From Alphaproteobacteria bacterium (GTDB lineage Bacteria > Pseudomonadota > Alphaproteobacteria > Caulobacterales > Hyphomonadaceae), in contig JAAEZZ010000015.1 in the NCBI GenBank assembly GCA_018222605.1, forward strand, positions 1 to 49,674: DNA of 49,674 nt, read 5' to 3'. The notes beneath the pieces were generated by a model. It had not been told where the DNA came from, did no database searches, and was given only the letters and a program-made list of their open reading frames with translations. The position numbers and the translations under genes are program-made. Of the stretch, positions 24,832 through 34,214 are shown piece after piece (within the stretch, counting starts at the first letter, position 1; each line of letters opens with the position of its first letter).

Positions 24832-25496
24832 GCGCTATAGTCCCGTGCGCCGAACAGCGCCGAACCAACCCGCACATGTGTGGCACCGAACCGCGCACCG
24901 AGGTCATAGTCTGCGCTCATCCCCATGGAAAGCTGGCTGAGCCCCAGCTTGCCGGCGAGCTTTGCCAGCAGCGCGAAATGCGGGCCTGCTGGCTCCTCAA
25001 CCGGGGGGATGCACATCAGGCCGACAACATTCAGACCGTGCTCACGGGCTGTTGCCAGCAAATCCTCAACACCGTCCGGACTGACCCCCGCCTTTTGCGG
25101 CTCTTCCCCGGTATTCACCTGAATCAGATAGGTGCGCTTCAGGCCGGTTTTCTCTTCCGCCTTGGCAAGTTCGCGGCAGAGCTTTGGCCGGTCGATTGTC
25201 TCGATGACGTCAAACAGGCGGACCGCGTCTTCGGACTTGTTGGACTGTAGGGGCCCGATCAGGCGCAGCTCCAGATCCGAAATGCTCTCCCGGCGGGCTT
25301 TCCAATGCTCATAGGCTTCCTGAACCCGGTTTTCCCCGAAAACGCGCTGGCCATCCGCGAGGATTGCTTCAAGCGCCTCATCCGGTTGGGTTTTGGTAAC
25401 GGCCACCAGAACCGGCGGCGTTTCCGAAATCTCGGAAAGCTCATCCAGGATCGCGCGGCGGCGCTTGGCAATTTCGGTAATATCCGTATCAGTCAT
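24828..25496 (-). CDS. YggS-family PLP-binding protein
   Basis: This 222-residue PLP-dependent protein is of the alanine-racemase barrel type and keeps free PLP and amino-acid pools balanced. The PLP lysine is in VAVTKTQP. Other typical pieces are FGENRVQEAYEHW, LIGPLQSNK and LSMGMSADYDLG. The start at 25496 (MTDTDITEI) gives the usual N-terminus; a longer frame upstream has no family match. It starts only 4 bases from the start proposed for the opposing ThiE-like gene. Confidence 0.93.
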   Translation of the reverse strand: MTDTDITEIAKRRRAILDELSEISETPPVLVAVTKTQPDEALEAILADGQRVFGENRVQEAYEHWKARRESISDLELRLIGPLQSNKSEDAVRLFDVIETIDRPKLCRELAKAEEKTGLKRTYLIQVNTGEEPQKAGVSPDGVEDLLATAREHGLNVVGLMCIPPVEEPAGPHFALLAKLAGKLGLSQLSMGMSADYDLGARFGATHVRVGSALFGARDYSA

Positions 25497-25500
25497 CCTG

Positions 25501-26124
25501 ATGGCGCAGAAACCCCAATATGGCGAAAGACGCAAGCTGATCTCTGCGGCGAGACGCGCCATGCGGCACCTGCCCGCGGGGCTTCCACCTGCGCTGTTCC
25601 TGACAGATCCGAAGCGCATACCGGACCCAGTCTCCGTGGCTGAACAGCTGCCCAAAAGGTGGGGCATTGTCTATCGCCATTATGGCGCGGCACACCGTGT
25701 GTGGCAGGCAACACAGTTGGCGGAGATCGCCAACCGGCGCGGCCTGGCCCTGCTGATCGCGGCAGATCCGCATCTGGCGATGCAGGTTGGCGCCGCAGGC
25801 GTGCACTGGCCCTTTGCGCAGCAATCAGCGGCCCGCAAATGGCGTGCGCGGTTTGGACTTATGACGGTCAGCGCACATGGCGGCCAGGAATTGCGGCGCG
25901 TTGAAGCGAATTTGTTCGACGCCGTGCTGGTCTCGGCCGTGTTTCCTTCCAACAGCCCGTCTGCCGGAGCACCTCTGGGGGCGCATGCGCTGCGGATATT
26001 GTCACGCGATAGCCGCTTGCCGCTTTATGCGCTCGGCGGACTGAACGCAGAAACAGCCAGCAGCATCAGTGATGCAGCAGGTCTGGCAGCGATTGAAGGA
26101 ATTGTGGACGCGTTTGCGCGCTAG
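25501..26124 (+). CDS. Thiamine-phosphate synthase-like (ThiE) protein
   Basis: This TIM-barrel protein of the ThiE/TenI type has up to 207 residues. Seen are FLTDPKRIPD, VGAAGVHWP (GxDGVHL-like), VSAVFPSNSPSAG and YALGGLNAETA, in family order. Several loops differ from true ThiE, so it may be a TenI-like relative with another role. An alternative start at 25561 (MRHLPAGL) would leave room for promoters between it and the opposing YggS gene and may be the real one. Its stop shares a CTAG with the NtrZ-like gene. Confidence 0.8.
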   Translation: MAQKPQYGERRKLISAARRAMRHLPAGLPPALFLTDPKRIPDPVSVAEQLPKRWGIVYRHYGAAHRVWQATQLAEIANRRGLALLIAADPHLAMQVGAAGVHWPFAQQSAARKWRARFGLMTVSAHGGQELRRVEANLFDAVLVSAVFPSNSPSAGAPLGAHALRILSRDSRLPLYALGGLNAETASSISDAAGLAAIEGIVDAFAR

Positions 26125-26573
26125 AATTTGAACGCTGATTTTAGGCGGATGCCCGCTTCAACTTCACGGGCTTCCCAAGTGGATTTGTCATCCAGCTTAT
26201 CGGCCCCGACACTGACTTCACCACCAACAGAGAAACGCGGCGTGATCAGGAAGGTGGCACCGGCCTGCATCTCTTCACGCGGAAGCGGTGTCAGGCCCGG
26301 ACGGGATACTTTGTCGAGGCTGAAGCGCAGGCGCTTGTCGCCACCGAACTGCATGGAAAAATCCTGCGTCGGTTCTGCCTGCCAGACCGGCTTGCTGTCA
26401 GCCGGCTTCGGCTGAGCAAACTGACGATACCATTCAGACTGGGCAGATTCGGTTTCCGAAAGGGTCGGCGCTTTGACGTCGATCGAAGGTGCAGGCATGG
26501 CGTCTTGCGCTGCCGCCGGCATAGCCAGCGCAGCGAACAAAATCCCTGCCGTGATAGCGAAGCTGAGCTTCAT
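26121..26573 (-). CDS. NtrZ-like periplasmic regulatory protein
   Basis: This 150-residue exported protein has a signal peptide MKLSFAITAGILFAALAMPAAAQ. The mature part contains FGGDKRLRFSLDK, TPRFSVGGEVSVGADKL and a C-terminal EVEAGIRLKSAFKF that looks like a beta strand. This matches the build of NtrZ, the periplasmic inhibitor of the NtrY sensor in Caulobacter, whose gene also lies near the origin. ntrY/ntrX are not in the window. The call rests on resemblance; a small outer-membrane protein is the alternative. Confidence 0.6.
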   Translation of the reverse strand: MKLSFAITAGILFAALAMPAAAQDAMPAPSIDVKAPTLSETESAQSEWYRQFAQPKPADSKPVWQAEPTQDFSMQFGGDKRLRFSLDKVSRPGLTPLPREEMQAGATFLITPRFSVGGEVSVGADKLDDKSTWEAREVEAGIRLKSAFKF

Positions 26574-26630
26574 GATAAACGCACCTCTATAGTCAGAATA
26601 GTCAAATGACCGGGTAAATAGAAGATTAAC

Positions 26631-26649
26631 ATTCCAACAAGGTTGGGAT
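26631..26649 (-). terminator. Probable terminator of the porin gene
   Basis: A hairpin ATTCCAAC/GTTGGGAT (26631-26638 with 26642-26649, one wobble) begins directly after the porin stop on the minus strand and is followed by GTTAATCTTC. The stem is modest and the T-run broken, so it is only a fair candidate. Confidence 0.45.
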
Positions 26650-26650
26650 T

Positions 26651-27832
26651 CTAATTCGATAGTGTGATTTCTATCACAATCCCCTCAAGCGAATTGCCGG
26701 TCTGTGTGCCAGCTATTGCGGGAATCGGGACGAAATCCAGCTCGGTTTCGCGATAACCGAGCGAGCCTTTTACATGATCGCCGAACTCGCGCGCCACCCC
26801 TACACTCCAGACTTTTCCATCCAAATTGGTGAGATCGTCTTCACCCTCTCCATACTCTGCACCGAGCACATAGTTCCCGACCTTCCTGGTCAGGCCCAGA
26901 GTCCAGGCATCATAATCCCCTTCAGATGCAATTCCGTTGTTCGAGGAGAGATAAGACACGCCGAGTGTGACGTCCTCATATTCAAACGCCCCCCCGAGCG
27001 ACCAGGTTGATACGCGGTCATAGCTTGCTGCGGCATAGGCAGGGACATCCACCTCGGCTGTGCTCGCCGCCGCCGAGGCACGTACACGCACACCGCTCTG
27101 GCGCAGAAGGTGAGAGAAGTTCACCGCACCTTCCGCAGCATTCTTGAGCGTCACCGGCGCCGCACCCGGCAAATTGCGATCCGCATCCCGGTCCAGGCCG
27201 CGCACATCCGCGTGTGGCGTAAAGCTGAGCCCGGCGCGAAAGCCGATCAGACGCGGCGTCGTATAAGTCAGCTTGGCAGAGGGGCCGGTCAGGTCATGAC
27301 GGGTCGTTATGACGTCCATGCCGCTGGGGTCCAGCGTCTGCGCGCCAATGGCCACCGTGTTGAAAATGGAAGGCGCCCCCTCCCGAAAGCGCAACGCTAC
27401 ACCAGCATCGCGGCCCAGACGCACTTCACCATAGCCGCCATTGGCATAGACATAGGCCTGCTCCAGCTCCAGGCGCGCATCTTCATTCTCCGCCGGAATG
27501 CCGGTGGCGAGACCGGTAAAGGCGCCCTGCAGACCAAAACCGCTGCCTTCTGTTCCATTCGGAACGCCGCTGAAGCCTGCGCGCGCGGGATGATCGCGCT
27601 GCACTTCCAGACGGCCGGCTGCGCCAATCTCTACACCATTGTCCAGAATGCGATTGCGTGAAGCATCCAGCCAAAACCGGTAGAGTACGGGTTCATCCGC
27701 ATGCGTGGCCGCAAGCAGGGTTGTGCCCATTTCGGTTTTGGTTTCCCAGACCTCCCAGTCATCTTCCCATTGGGCAGACGCGATGGGGGCCAAAGCCGGG
27801 CTGAGGGCAAGGCAGATCAGAGCATATCTCAT
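26651..27832 (-). CDS. Outer-membrane porin
   Basis: This 393-residue exported beta-barrel has a signal peptide MRYALICLALSPALAPIASA and amphipathic strands throughout. Porin-type pieces include YGEVRLGRDAG and, near the middle, LTYTTPRLIGFRAGLSF. The C-terminus is EGIVIEITLSN, without the common final aromatic residue. AGGAG lies 7 bases before the ATG. It is of the general alphaproteobacterial porin type; ligand and selectivity cannot be told. Confidence 0.85.
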   Translation of the reverse strand: MRYALICLALSPALAPIASAQWEDDWEVWETKTEMGTTLLAATHADEPVLYRFWLDASRNRILDNGVEIGAAGRLEVQRDHPARAGFSGVPNGTEGSGFGLQGAFTGLATGIPAENEDARLELEQAYVYANGGYGEVRLGRDAGVALRFREGAPSIFNTVAIGAQTLDPSGMDVITTRHDLTGPSAKLTYTTPRLIGFRAGLSFTPHADVRGLDRDADRNLPGAAPVTLKNAAEGAVNFSHLLRQSGVRVRASAAASTAEVDVPAYAAASYDRVSTWSLGGAFEYEDVTLGVSYLSSNNGIASEGDYDAWTLGLTRKVGNYVLGAEYGEGEDDLTNLDGKVWSVGVAREFGDHVKGSLGYRETELDFVPIPAIAGTQTGNSLEGIVIEITLSN

Positions 27833-27938
27833 TCAGTCACTCCTGGGGTGATGACACGCAGATCAGCACTGGCGAGCCTGTACACCCCTTGTTATACAAA
27901 CGCGCGTCAACAAGGTCTTGCTTTCGGGAACTTTCTTC

Positions 27939-28364
27939 ATGATCAAATTTGTCTTCTCTGCGGCAGTGGCCGGAATGCTGTTGGTTTCTGGCTGCCAGTC
28001 CAAGCCCGCCGCCAACACAGAACAAAAAGTTGCACAGCAGAATATTGGCAGTGTGAACCCGTATCTATGGCGCGCGGCGCTCGATACATTTGATGATCTG
28101 CCCGTAAAGTCGGCCGATCCGATCGGCGGCCTGGTCGTCTATGACTGGAAAACCTTTGAGAACGCTCCGGGAGAGCGCATCAAGGCAACCGTCTACATTC
28201 TCGACACGCGCCTGCGTGCTGATGGCGTGAAGGTTTCCGTTTTCCGTCAGACGAATGAAAACGGCGAATGGGTGGATGCTCCGGTTGATCCGGTGACTGG
28301 CATCCAGCTGGAAAACAAAATTCTTGAGCGGGCCCGCGTTCTGAAGAATTCACAACTGGGATAG
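27939..28364 (+). CDS. DUF3576 lipoprotein
   Basis: This 141-residue lipoprotein has the lipobox LVSGC in MIKFVFSAAVAGMLLVSGC. The sequence VNPYLWRAALDTFDDLPVKSADPIGG followed by DWKTF (about residues 39-71) is typical of DUF3576, which in alphaproteobacteria commonly precedes leuS-lptE-holA, as here. The likely site is the periplasmic face of the outer membrane. The role is unknown; proximity to lptE hints at envelope assembly. The ATG at 27939 is preferred to one at 27918 because it gives the normal signal. Confidence 0.88.
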   Translation: MIKFVFSAAVAGMLLVSGCQSKPAANTEQKVAQQNIGSVNPYLWRAALDTFDDLPVKSADPIGGLVVYDWKTFENAPGERIKATVYILDTRLRADGVKVSVFRQTNENGEWVDAPVDPVTGIQLENKILERARVLKNSQLG

Positions 28365-28406
28365 GGCCCTCAGGGGCGCTCTTTTCATCCAGAAAGGTCT
28401 AGGGGC

Positions 28407-30974
28407 ATGGCGACCCGTTACGATCCGCAGACAGCGGAACAGAAATGGCGTGCAGCTTGGGACAAGGCTGCGCTGTTTGAAGCGAAATCACCTGCCGAGG
28501 CGGGCGATGCCCCTAAGGCCTATGTACTGGAGATGTTTCCGTATCCTTCGGGGCGTCTGCACATGGGCCATGTGCGCAACTATGCGATGGGCGATGTTGT
28601 CGCCCGCTACAAGCGCGCCAAAGGCTACAATGTGCTCCACCCGATGGGCTGGGACGCGTTCGGCATGCCCGCAGAGAACGCCGCGATGGAGCGCAACGTC
28701 CACCCCGGCGAATGGACCTATCAGAACATCGCCGCCATGAAGGCGCAGTTCATGAAGCTCGGCCTGTCGCTGGACTGGAGCCGGGAGTTCGCAACCTGTG
28801 ATCCGGAATATTATGGCGACCAGCAGGGCCTGTTCCTGAAGTTTCTGGAAAAAGGCCTCGTCTATCGCAAGGCCTCAAAAGTGAACTGGGACCCGGTCGA
28901 CAATACCGTGCTGGCAAATGAGCAGGTGATCGATGGCCGCGGCTGGCGTTCTGGTGCGCTGGTGGAACAGCGTGAGCTAACGCAGTGGTTCTTCAAGATC
29001 ACCAACTATGCCGAAGACCTGCTGGGAGAAGTGCAGAAGCTGGAGCGCTGGCCTGAAAAGGTCCGCACGATGCAGGCGAACTGGATTGGCCGCTCGGAAG
29101 GCCTGCAGATGCGGTTCGAGTTCGCAGGCGATGCCCCGGCAGGCTATGCCGATGGCGTGGAGATCTTCACGACGCGGCCCGACACGCTGTTCGGCGCGAG
29201 CTTTGTGGCCTTGTCACCTGATCACCCGCTGACCATCCAACTGGCCGAACAATCGGAAGAGCTGAAAGCCTTCCGCGCAAAATGTGCGCAGATCGGCACC
29301 AGCGAGGAAGCCATCGAGAAGGCCGACAAGCTGGGCTTCGACACGGGCCTGACCGTGAAGCATCCCTTCGATGAGTCCATCACCCTGCCGGTCTGGGTCG
29401 CGAATTTTGTGCTGATGGGATACGGCACCGGCGCGATCTTCGCCTGCCCGGCCCATGACCAGCGCGATATCGACTTTGCCCGCAAGTATGACCTGCCGGT
29501 AAAACCTGTCGTATTGCCGCCAAATGCAGACGGTCAGACCTTCAATGTTGATAGAGAGGCCTATACCGGCCCAGGCACGATCTTCAATTCCGGCTTCCTG
29601 AATGGCCTGTCTATTGAAGACGCCAAGCGCACGGCGATTGAGAAAATCGAATCCATGGGCCTTGGCGAAGGAACGGTGAACTACCGTCTTCGTGACTGGG
29701 GCGTTTCCCGTCAGCGCTACTGGGGCTGCCCGATCCCGGTCATACATTGTGACACCTGCGGAATTGTACCGGTGCCAGAGACAGACCTGCCGGTCAGACT
29801 GCCGGACGATGTCAGCTTTGATAAACCGGGCAATCCGCTGGAGCGTCACCCAAGCTGGAAACATGTTGACTGCCCGAAATGCGGGTCCGCTGCGCGCCGC
29901 GAAACCGATACACTCGACACATTCGTCGACAGCTCCTGGTATTACTCTCGCTTTGCGAGCGTAAAGGACCTGGAAGAGCGCGCCTATTGGATGCCGGTTG
30001 ACCAATATGTCGGCGGCGTTGAGCACGCCGTGCTGCACCTGCTGTATTCCCGCTTCTTTGCCAGGGCGATGCGCGATGTCGGCCTGCTGGACCTTCCCAG
30101 CGGCGAACCCTTTGCAGGCCTGTTCACGCAAGGCATGGTAACCCATGAAACCTACAAGTCTGCTGCCGGCAAATGGCTGCAGCCGTCTGAAGTTCAGAAG
30201 GATGGAGACATCTGGATCGAAACCGCAACCGGCGCCATCGCCACGACGGGACCGATCGAGAAAATGTCCAAGTCGAAGAAGAACACGGTCGACCCCGACG
30301 CCATCATTGCGCAGTTTGGTGCAGACGTGGCCCGCTGGTTTGTGCTGTCTGACTCTCCGCCGGAGCGCGATGTCGAGTGGACACAGGCCGGTGTCGAAGG
30401 CGCAGCGCGCTTCGCCCAGCGCCTGTGGAGCGTCTTTGACAGCCTGCCTGAGGATGCCACCGCGCAGCCTGGTGATGATGCCGACTCCCTTGGCCTGCGC
30501 AAGGTGAGCCACAAGGCCGTCGCCGCTATCGACAAGGCGATTGAGGAATTCCGTTTCAACAGCGCAGTGGCCACAATCCATGAATGGGTCAGTGCACTCA
30601 AGAAGGCGGAATCTGCTGGAGACGCCGTTCTGGGTGCGCGCCTGGAAGGGGCTTCCATGCTGGCCCGCTGCCTGACGCCTTTCATGCCGCATCTGGCGGA
30701 AACCTGTTGGGAGCGTCTCAGCAAGGAAGGCTTTGTCTCTGCAGCCGACTGGCCCATAGCCGATACCTCTTTGACAATTGATGACAGTGTGACCATGGCT
30801 GTTCAGGTGAATGGCAAACGCCGCACGGAAATCACCGTGCCCAAGGCAATGAGCAAGGATGACGTTGAGGCTCTGGCCCTGTCACAGAAGGAAGTAACCA
30901 GCTTCATTGAAGGCAAGTCCGTGAAGAAAACCATTGTCGTTCCCGGCCGCATCGTGAATATCGTGGTGGCATGA
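28407..30974 (+). CDS. leuS: Leucyl-tRNA synthetase
   Basis: This class I tRNA synthetase charges tRNA(Leu). The 855-residue product has the HIGH motif as [15 protein letters not shown] (near residue 50). The editing domain contains [21 protein letters not shown] zinc-type insertion has two CxxC pairs (CDTCG, CPKCG). The KMSKS motif is in [13 protein letters not shown], with an anticodon-binding C-terminus. The stop overlaps the lptE start (ATGA), so leuS, lptE and holA form one unit. Confidence 0.98.
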   Translation: MATRYDPQTAEQKWRAAWDKAALFEAKSPAEAGDAPKAYVLEMFPYPSGRLHMGHVRNYAMGDVVARYKRAKGYNVLHPMGWDAFGMPAENAAMERNVHPGEWTYQNIAAMKAQFMKLGLSLDWSREFATCDPEYYGDQQGLFLKFLEKGLVYRKASKVNWDPVDNTVLANEQVIDGRGWRSGALVEQRELTQWFFKITNYAEDLLGEVQKLERWPEKVRTMQANWIGRSEGLQMRFEFAGDAPAGYADGVEIFTTRPDTLFGASFVALSPDHPLTIQLAEQSEELKAFRAKCAQIGTSEEAIEKADKLGFDTGLTVKHPFDESITLPVWVANFVLMGYGTGAIFACPAHDQRDIDFARKYDLPVKPVVLPPNADGQTFNVDREAYTGPGTIFNSGFLNGLSIEDAKRTAIEKIESMGLGEGTVNYRLRDWGVSRQRYWGCPIPVIHCDTCGIVPVPETDLPVRLPDDVSFDKPGNPLERHPSWKHVDCPKCGSAARRETDTLDTFVDSSWYYSRFASVKDLEERAYWMPVDQYVGGVEHAVLHLLYSRFFARAMRDVGLLDLPSGEPFAGLFTQGMVTHETYKSAAGKWLQPSEVQKDGDIWIETATGAIATTGPIEKMSKSKKNTVDPDAIIAQFGADVARWFVLSDSPPERDVEWTQAGVEGAARFAQRLWSVFDSLPEDATAQPGDDADSLGLRKVSHKAVAAIDKAIEEFRFNSAVATIHEWVSALKKAESAGDAVLGARLEGASMLARCLTPFMPHLAETCWERLSKEGFVSAADWPIADTSLTIDDSVTMAVQVNGKRRTEITVPKAMSKDDVEALALSQKEVTSFIEGKSVKKTIVVPGRIVNIVVA

Positions 30975-31444
30975 AATATCTTCTCGCCATCATAGCTTTC
31001 GCCCTGATTTCCGGCTGCGGCTTCCGACCTGTCTACTCAACGGGTGCCAATGCAAACTATGCTGGCGGCGTCATTACTGTGCCCCCCATTGCAGGCCGGT
31101 CTGGATACATGCTGCGACGCGCGCTTCAGGAAGAGCTCGCCATTGGCCTACCCGATGTGACCGACCCTTCCACGCTGAAAGTGGAGCTGAGTGAAAGCCT
31201 CACACGGCTGACCTTCAAACCTGATGGCCAGGCCTCCCGCTCAAGTGTTGTCGCAAGCGCGCGATATACCCTCTCGCGTGAGAGCAATTCTGTTTCTGGC
31301 AGTGCGACGAGTGAAGCCAATTACGCCGTTCCCAGCAGTCCCTATGCCGATATCTCTGCCCAGAAAGGTGCCTCGGATCGCGCGGTGCGTCTACTTGCCA
31401 AGCGCATCGTTGATGATTTGCGCCTTCAGCTTTCCAAAGACTGA
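30971..31444 (+). CDS. lptE: LPS-assembly lipoprotein LptE
   Basis: LptE plugs the LptD barrel and helps place lipopolysaccharide in the outer membrane. The 157-residue product has a lipobox [13 protein letters not shown] (CGFRPxY is characteristic of LptE) and a central beta-rich domain. It overlaps leuS by 4 bases at its start and holA by 1 base at its end, the usual leuS-lptE-holA arrangement. Confidence 0.93.
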   Translation: MKYLLAIIAFALISGCGFRPVYSTGANANYAGGVITVPPIAGRSGYMLRRALQEELAIGLPDVTDPSTLKVELSESLTRLTFKPDGQASRSSVVASARYTLSRESNSVSGSATSEANYAVPSSPYADISAQKGASDRAVRLLAKRIVDDLRLQLSKD

Positions 31445-32478
31445 TGCTGTTAAAGGGCAAACAGGCCGCTGACTTTGCCCGCAAGCCCAAGCCTTCGATC
31501 TGGGCTGTGCTGACGTTCGGAGAGGATGAAGGCCTTGCCTCTGATGCTGCCCTAAGCCTGATCAAGGCCTGGACGCCCAAATCCGGGAACATGGATGTTA
31601 CCACTCTGGATGATGATTCCATCCGGAAGGACGCTTCCCTGTTGTTCGATGGTTTGGAGGCTGTCTCCCTGCTGGGCGACCCGCGCGTCATTCGCGTGCG
31701 GACCAATGGAGACAAGATTGCAGCCCTGCTGACGGAAGCCATCCAGAAAGGCGATAGCCAGGAAAATTATTATGCTGCGCGACTCATCATCGAAGCTGGC
31801 AGCTTGCAAAAGCGCTCAAAGATCCGCGCTGCTGCCGAAGCCGCCAAGCTGACCGCCTGCCTGCAATTGTTCGCAGATGAAGCTGGCGACATTGAAAGCC
31901 GGGTGAAGTCTGTTCTGGCCGAAGCAAACATCGAAATTGAACCGGATGCGCTCAGCCTGTTTGTGGGCGACCTTCCGGGCCACAGAAATCTGGCCAATGC
32001 GGAGATCGAAAAGCTCTCGCTCTATGCGCTGAAGCTTGGCCGTCCGATCAATGTCAGCGACATTCGCGCCCTCTCGGCAACGGATATTGATCACAATCTG
32101 TCGGCTGCAATCCGTGCCACGCTGAATGGCCAGCCTACGGCCGTACATGCGGCGCTGGACCGGTTGGCTGTTGCCGGCACAAGTGGCATCTCGATTCTCC
32201 GGTCCCTGCAATTTGAAACCGTGCGTATGCTGGACGCGCACTCAAAAATGGCGGCGGGCAATTCCAATCCCGGCATGAAGCTGCGCCCGCCCGTCTGGCA
32301 AAATGAATGGCCGGCCTTCAATGCCCGCCTGCGCAAATGGCCTGCCAAGCGTCTTATGCGGATCATGGAACGGATCTATGAAGCCGAGCAGCAGGCAAAG
32401 TCCGGCTCCGGAAGCGCCGATCCAGTCGTACGTATACTGATGAACGAGATTGCTCGCGCAGCTGAAATGGTAGGTTAG
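31444..32478 (+). CDS. holA: DNA polymerase III delta subunit HolA
   Basis: The clamp-loader subunit that opens the beta clamp. The 344-residue product shows the family pattern: VLTFGEDEGLASD near the N-terminus, GDPRVIRVRTNGDK, LPGHRNLANAEIEKLSLYA and a C-terminal alpha bundle. The ATG overlaps the last base of the lptE stop. It converges on parB with only 3 bases between stops. Confidence 0.94.
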   Translation: MLLKGKQAADFARKPKPSIWAVLTFGEDEGLASDAALSLIKAWTPKSGNMDVTTLDDDSIRKDASLLFDGLEAVSLLGDPRVIRVRTNGDKIAALLTEAIQKGDSQENYYAARLIIEAGSLQKRSKIRAAAEAAKLTACLQLFADEAGDIESRVKSVLAEANIEIEPDALSLFVGDLPGHRNLANAEIEKLSLYALKLGRPINVSDIRALSATDIDHNLSAAIRATLNGQPTAVHAALDRLAVAGTSGISILRSLQFETVRMLDAHSKMAAGNSNPGMKLRPPVWQNEWPAFNARLRKWPAKRLMRIMERIYEAEQQAKSGSGSADPVVRILMNEIARAAEMVG

Positions 32479-32481
32479 GCC

Positions 32482-33396
32482 TTACAGTTTCCGCTTCGCT
32501 GTCAGGCGGCGGCACACATCATCCAGCTGTTCCAGATCGCGATACTTAATGCGCAGCTCTCCACCATTCTTGCCGTGACGAATATCAACATCGAGGCCTA
32601 GCTGGCGAGACAAATCCGCTTCCAGCGCTTCAGTGTCGACATCCTTTTCATCCGGCTTGGGCTTGGCAGATTTGGTTTCGATTGGGCCGCCTTCGCGGGC
32701 CGCCTTGGCACGCGCTTCCACATCGCGAACCGTCAGCCCCTTCTCGACAGCCATATCGATCAGCGCTTCCGGGTCTGGCGCGCCAAGCGCGGCCCGTGCA
32801 TGACCGGCTGTGATGCGGCCTTCGCGGACATGTTCCCGCGCAGCTTCCGGCAATTGCAGAAGACGCAATGTGTTGGCTATATGCACGCGGCTCTTGCCGA
32901 CACTGGTCGCCAGACTGTCCTGCGTCCGGCCAAACCGCTTCATCAGCGCTTCATAGGCCTCGGCCTCTTCAATCGGGTTGAGGTCAGATCGCTGAACGTT
33001 CTCGATGATGCCGATTTCAAGCAGTTCGAGTTCATCAGTGTCACGTATGACCGCAGGAATACTGGTCAGACCTGCCATCTTGGCAGCGCGCCAGCGACGC
33101 TCGCCGGCGATGATCTGGTACTTCCCGGTTTCCTTCGGATCCGGACGCACCAGGATCGCTTGCAGAACACCGCGGCTTTTCAGGGATTCAGCCAGTTCCT
33201 TAAGCGCGCTTTCGTCAAACGTACGGCGCGGCTGCGACGGGTTGCGGCGGATCAGATCAATCGCAATCTCGCTGCCGCCTTCAGACTTGCCGCCTGTAGA
33301 GTCGGCTTCAGGGCGAGAGACACCCTCGACCTCTCCGATCAGGGCCGAAAGTCCGCGCCCGAGGCGGGAAGGTTTGCTCTTTGCGTCTTCGCTCAT
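32482..33396 (-). CDS. parB: Chromosome-partitioning protein ParB
   Basis: ParB is a CTP-dependent clamp that loads at parS and spreads, marking the origin for segregation. The 304-residue product has an N-terminal IRRNPSQPRRTF, the CTP motif AGERRWRAAK, a helix-turn-helix (RTQDSLATSVGKSRVHIANT) and a dimerisation C-terminus (GELRIKYRDLEQLDDVCRRL). It follows parA with 5 bases between. Two perfect parS sites lie 1.4-1.9 kb upstream in rsmG and mnmG. Confidence 0.97.
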   Translation of the reverse strand: MSEDAKSKPSRLGRGLSALIGEVEGVSRPEADSTGGKSEGGSEIAIDLIRRNPSQPRRTFDESALKELAESLKSRGVLQAILVRPDPKETGKYQIIAGERRWRAAKMAGLTSIPAVIRDTDELELLEIGIIENVQRSDLNPIEEAEAYEALMKRFGRTQDSLATSVGKSRVHIANTLRLLQLPEAAREHVREGRITAGHARAALGAPDPEALIDMAVEKGLTVRDVEARAKAAREGGPIETKSAKPKPDEKDVDTEALEADLSRQLGLDVDIRHGKNGGELRIKYRDLEQLDDVCRRLTAKRKL

Positions 33397-33401
33397 GATA
33401 T

Positions 33402-34214
33402 TCAGGCCGCCCGGGCCTTCTCTCTTTGCAGAACTTCTGATGCCAGACGGATATAGGCTTCACTGCCCGGGCACCGATAATCATACAGAAGCGCCGGCTT
33501 ACCAAAGGATGGCGCCTCCGACAGGCGGACATTCCGGGGGATGACCGTATTGTAGACCTTGTTGCCAAAGAAAGCGCGCACTTCGTCGGCCACCTGATCG
33601 GACAGATTATTGCGGCGGTCATACATGGTCAGAACAACACCCTGGATCTCAAGGTTTGGGTTGAGGCCCGCGCGCACAACTTCCACGGTGCGCAGCAACT
33701 GGCTAAGGCCTTCCAGAGCGAGGAACTCACACTGCAGCGGCACCAGAAGCGCGTCCGCCGCCGTCATGGCGTTCAATGTGAGAGACGACAAGGAAGGCGG
33801 ACAATCGATCAGGATATAGTCATACTTGACGAGACTACCGGCCATCGACCGGTTCACATAATCATGCAGACCATCCCGCAGACGGTATGACCGGTGCGCA
33901 TCATTGGCCAGTTCCGTTTCTACGCCGGAAAGGTTCTCGTCCCCTGGAACAATGTCCAGCCGCGGCACGATGGTGGACAGAACCGCCTCTTCCAGGGGAA
34001 TCCGGTCCACGACCACATCATAAGATGTCTTCAGGCGATCCTGGCGCTCAATGCCGAGACCGGTCGACGCGTTGCCCTGGGCATCAAAGTCAACAATCAG
34101 GACACGGCGCCCCACAGCCGCCAAAGCCGTTCCCAGATTGATCGACGTGGTCGTTTTCCCGACCCCGCCTTTCTGGTTCACGACCGCAAAAATTCTAGGT
34201 TTACCGCCTGCCAC
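33402..34214 (-). CDS. parA: Chromosome-partitioning ATPase ParA
   Basis: ParA-type ATPase binds DNA without sequence preference and draws ParB-parS to the new pole. The 270-residue product has the deviant Walker A KGGVGKTTTSINL, the switch DFDAQGNASTGLG and DCPPSLSSLTLNAM. It overlaps the rsmG end by 14 bases, so translation is probably coupled; the order rsmG-parA-parB is the common one. Confidence 0.97.
   Translation of the reverse strand: MAGGKPRIFAVVNQKGGVGKTTTSINLGTALAAVGRRVLIVDFDAQGNASTGLGIERQDRLKTSYDVVVDRIPLEEAVLSTIVPRLDIVPGDENLSGVETELANDAHRSYRLRDGLHDYVNRSMAGSLVKYDYILIDCPPSLSSLTLNAMTAADALLVPLQCEFLALEGLSQLLRTVEVVRAGLNPNLEIQGVVLTMYDRRNNLSDQVADEVRAFFGNKVYNTVIPRNVRLSEAPSFGKPALLYDYRCPGSEAYIRLASEVLQREKARAA

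Noticed and set aside
29214..30692. A 492-codon open frame opposite leuS
   Set aside because: leuS has all its motifs on the other strand; this frame has none.
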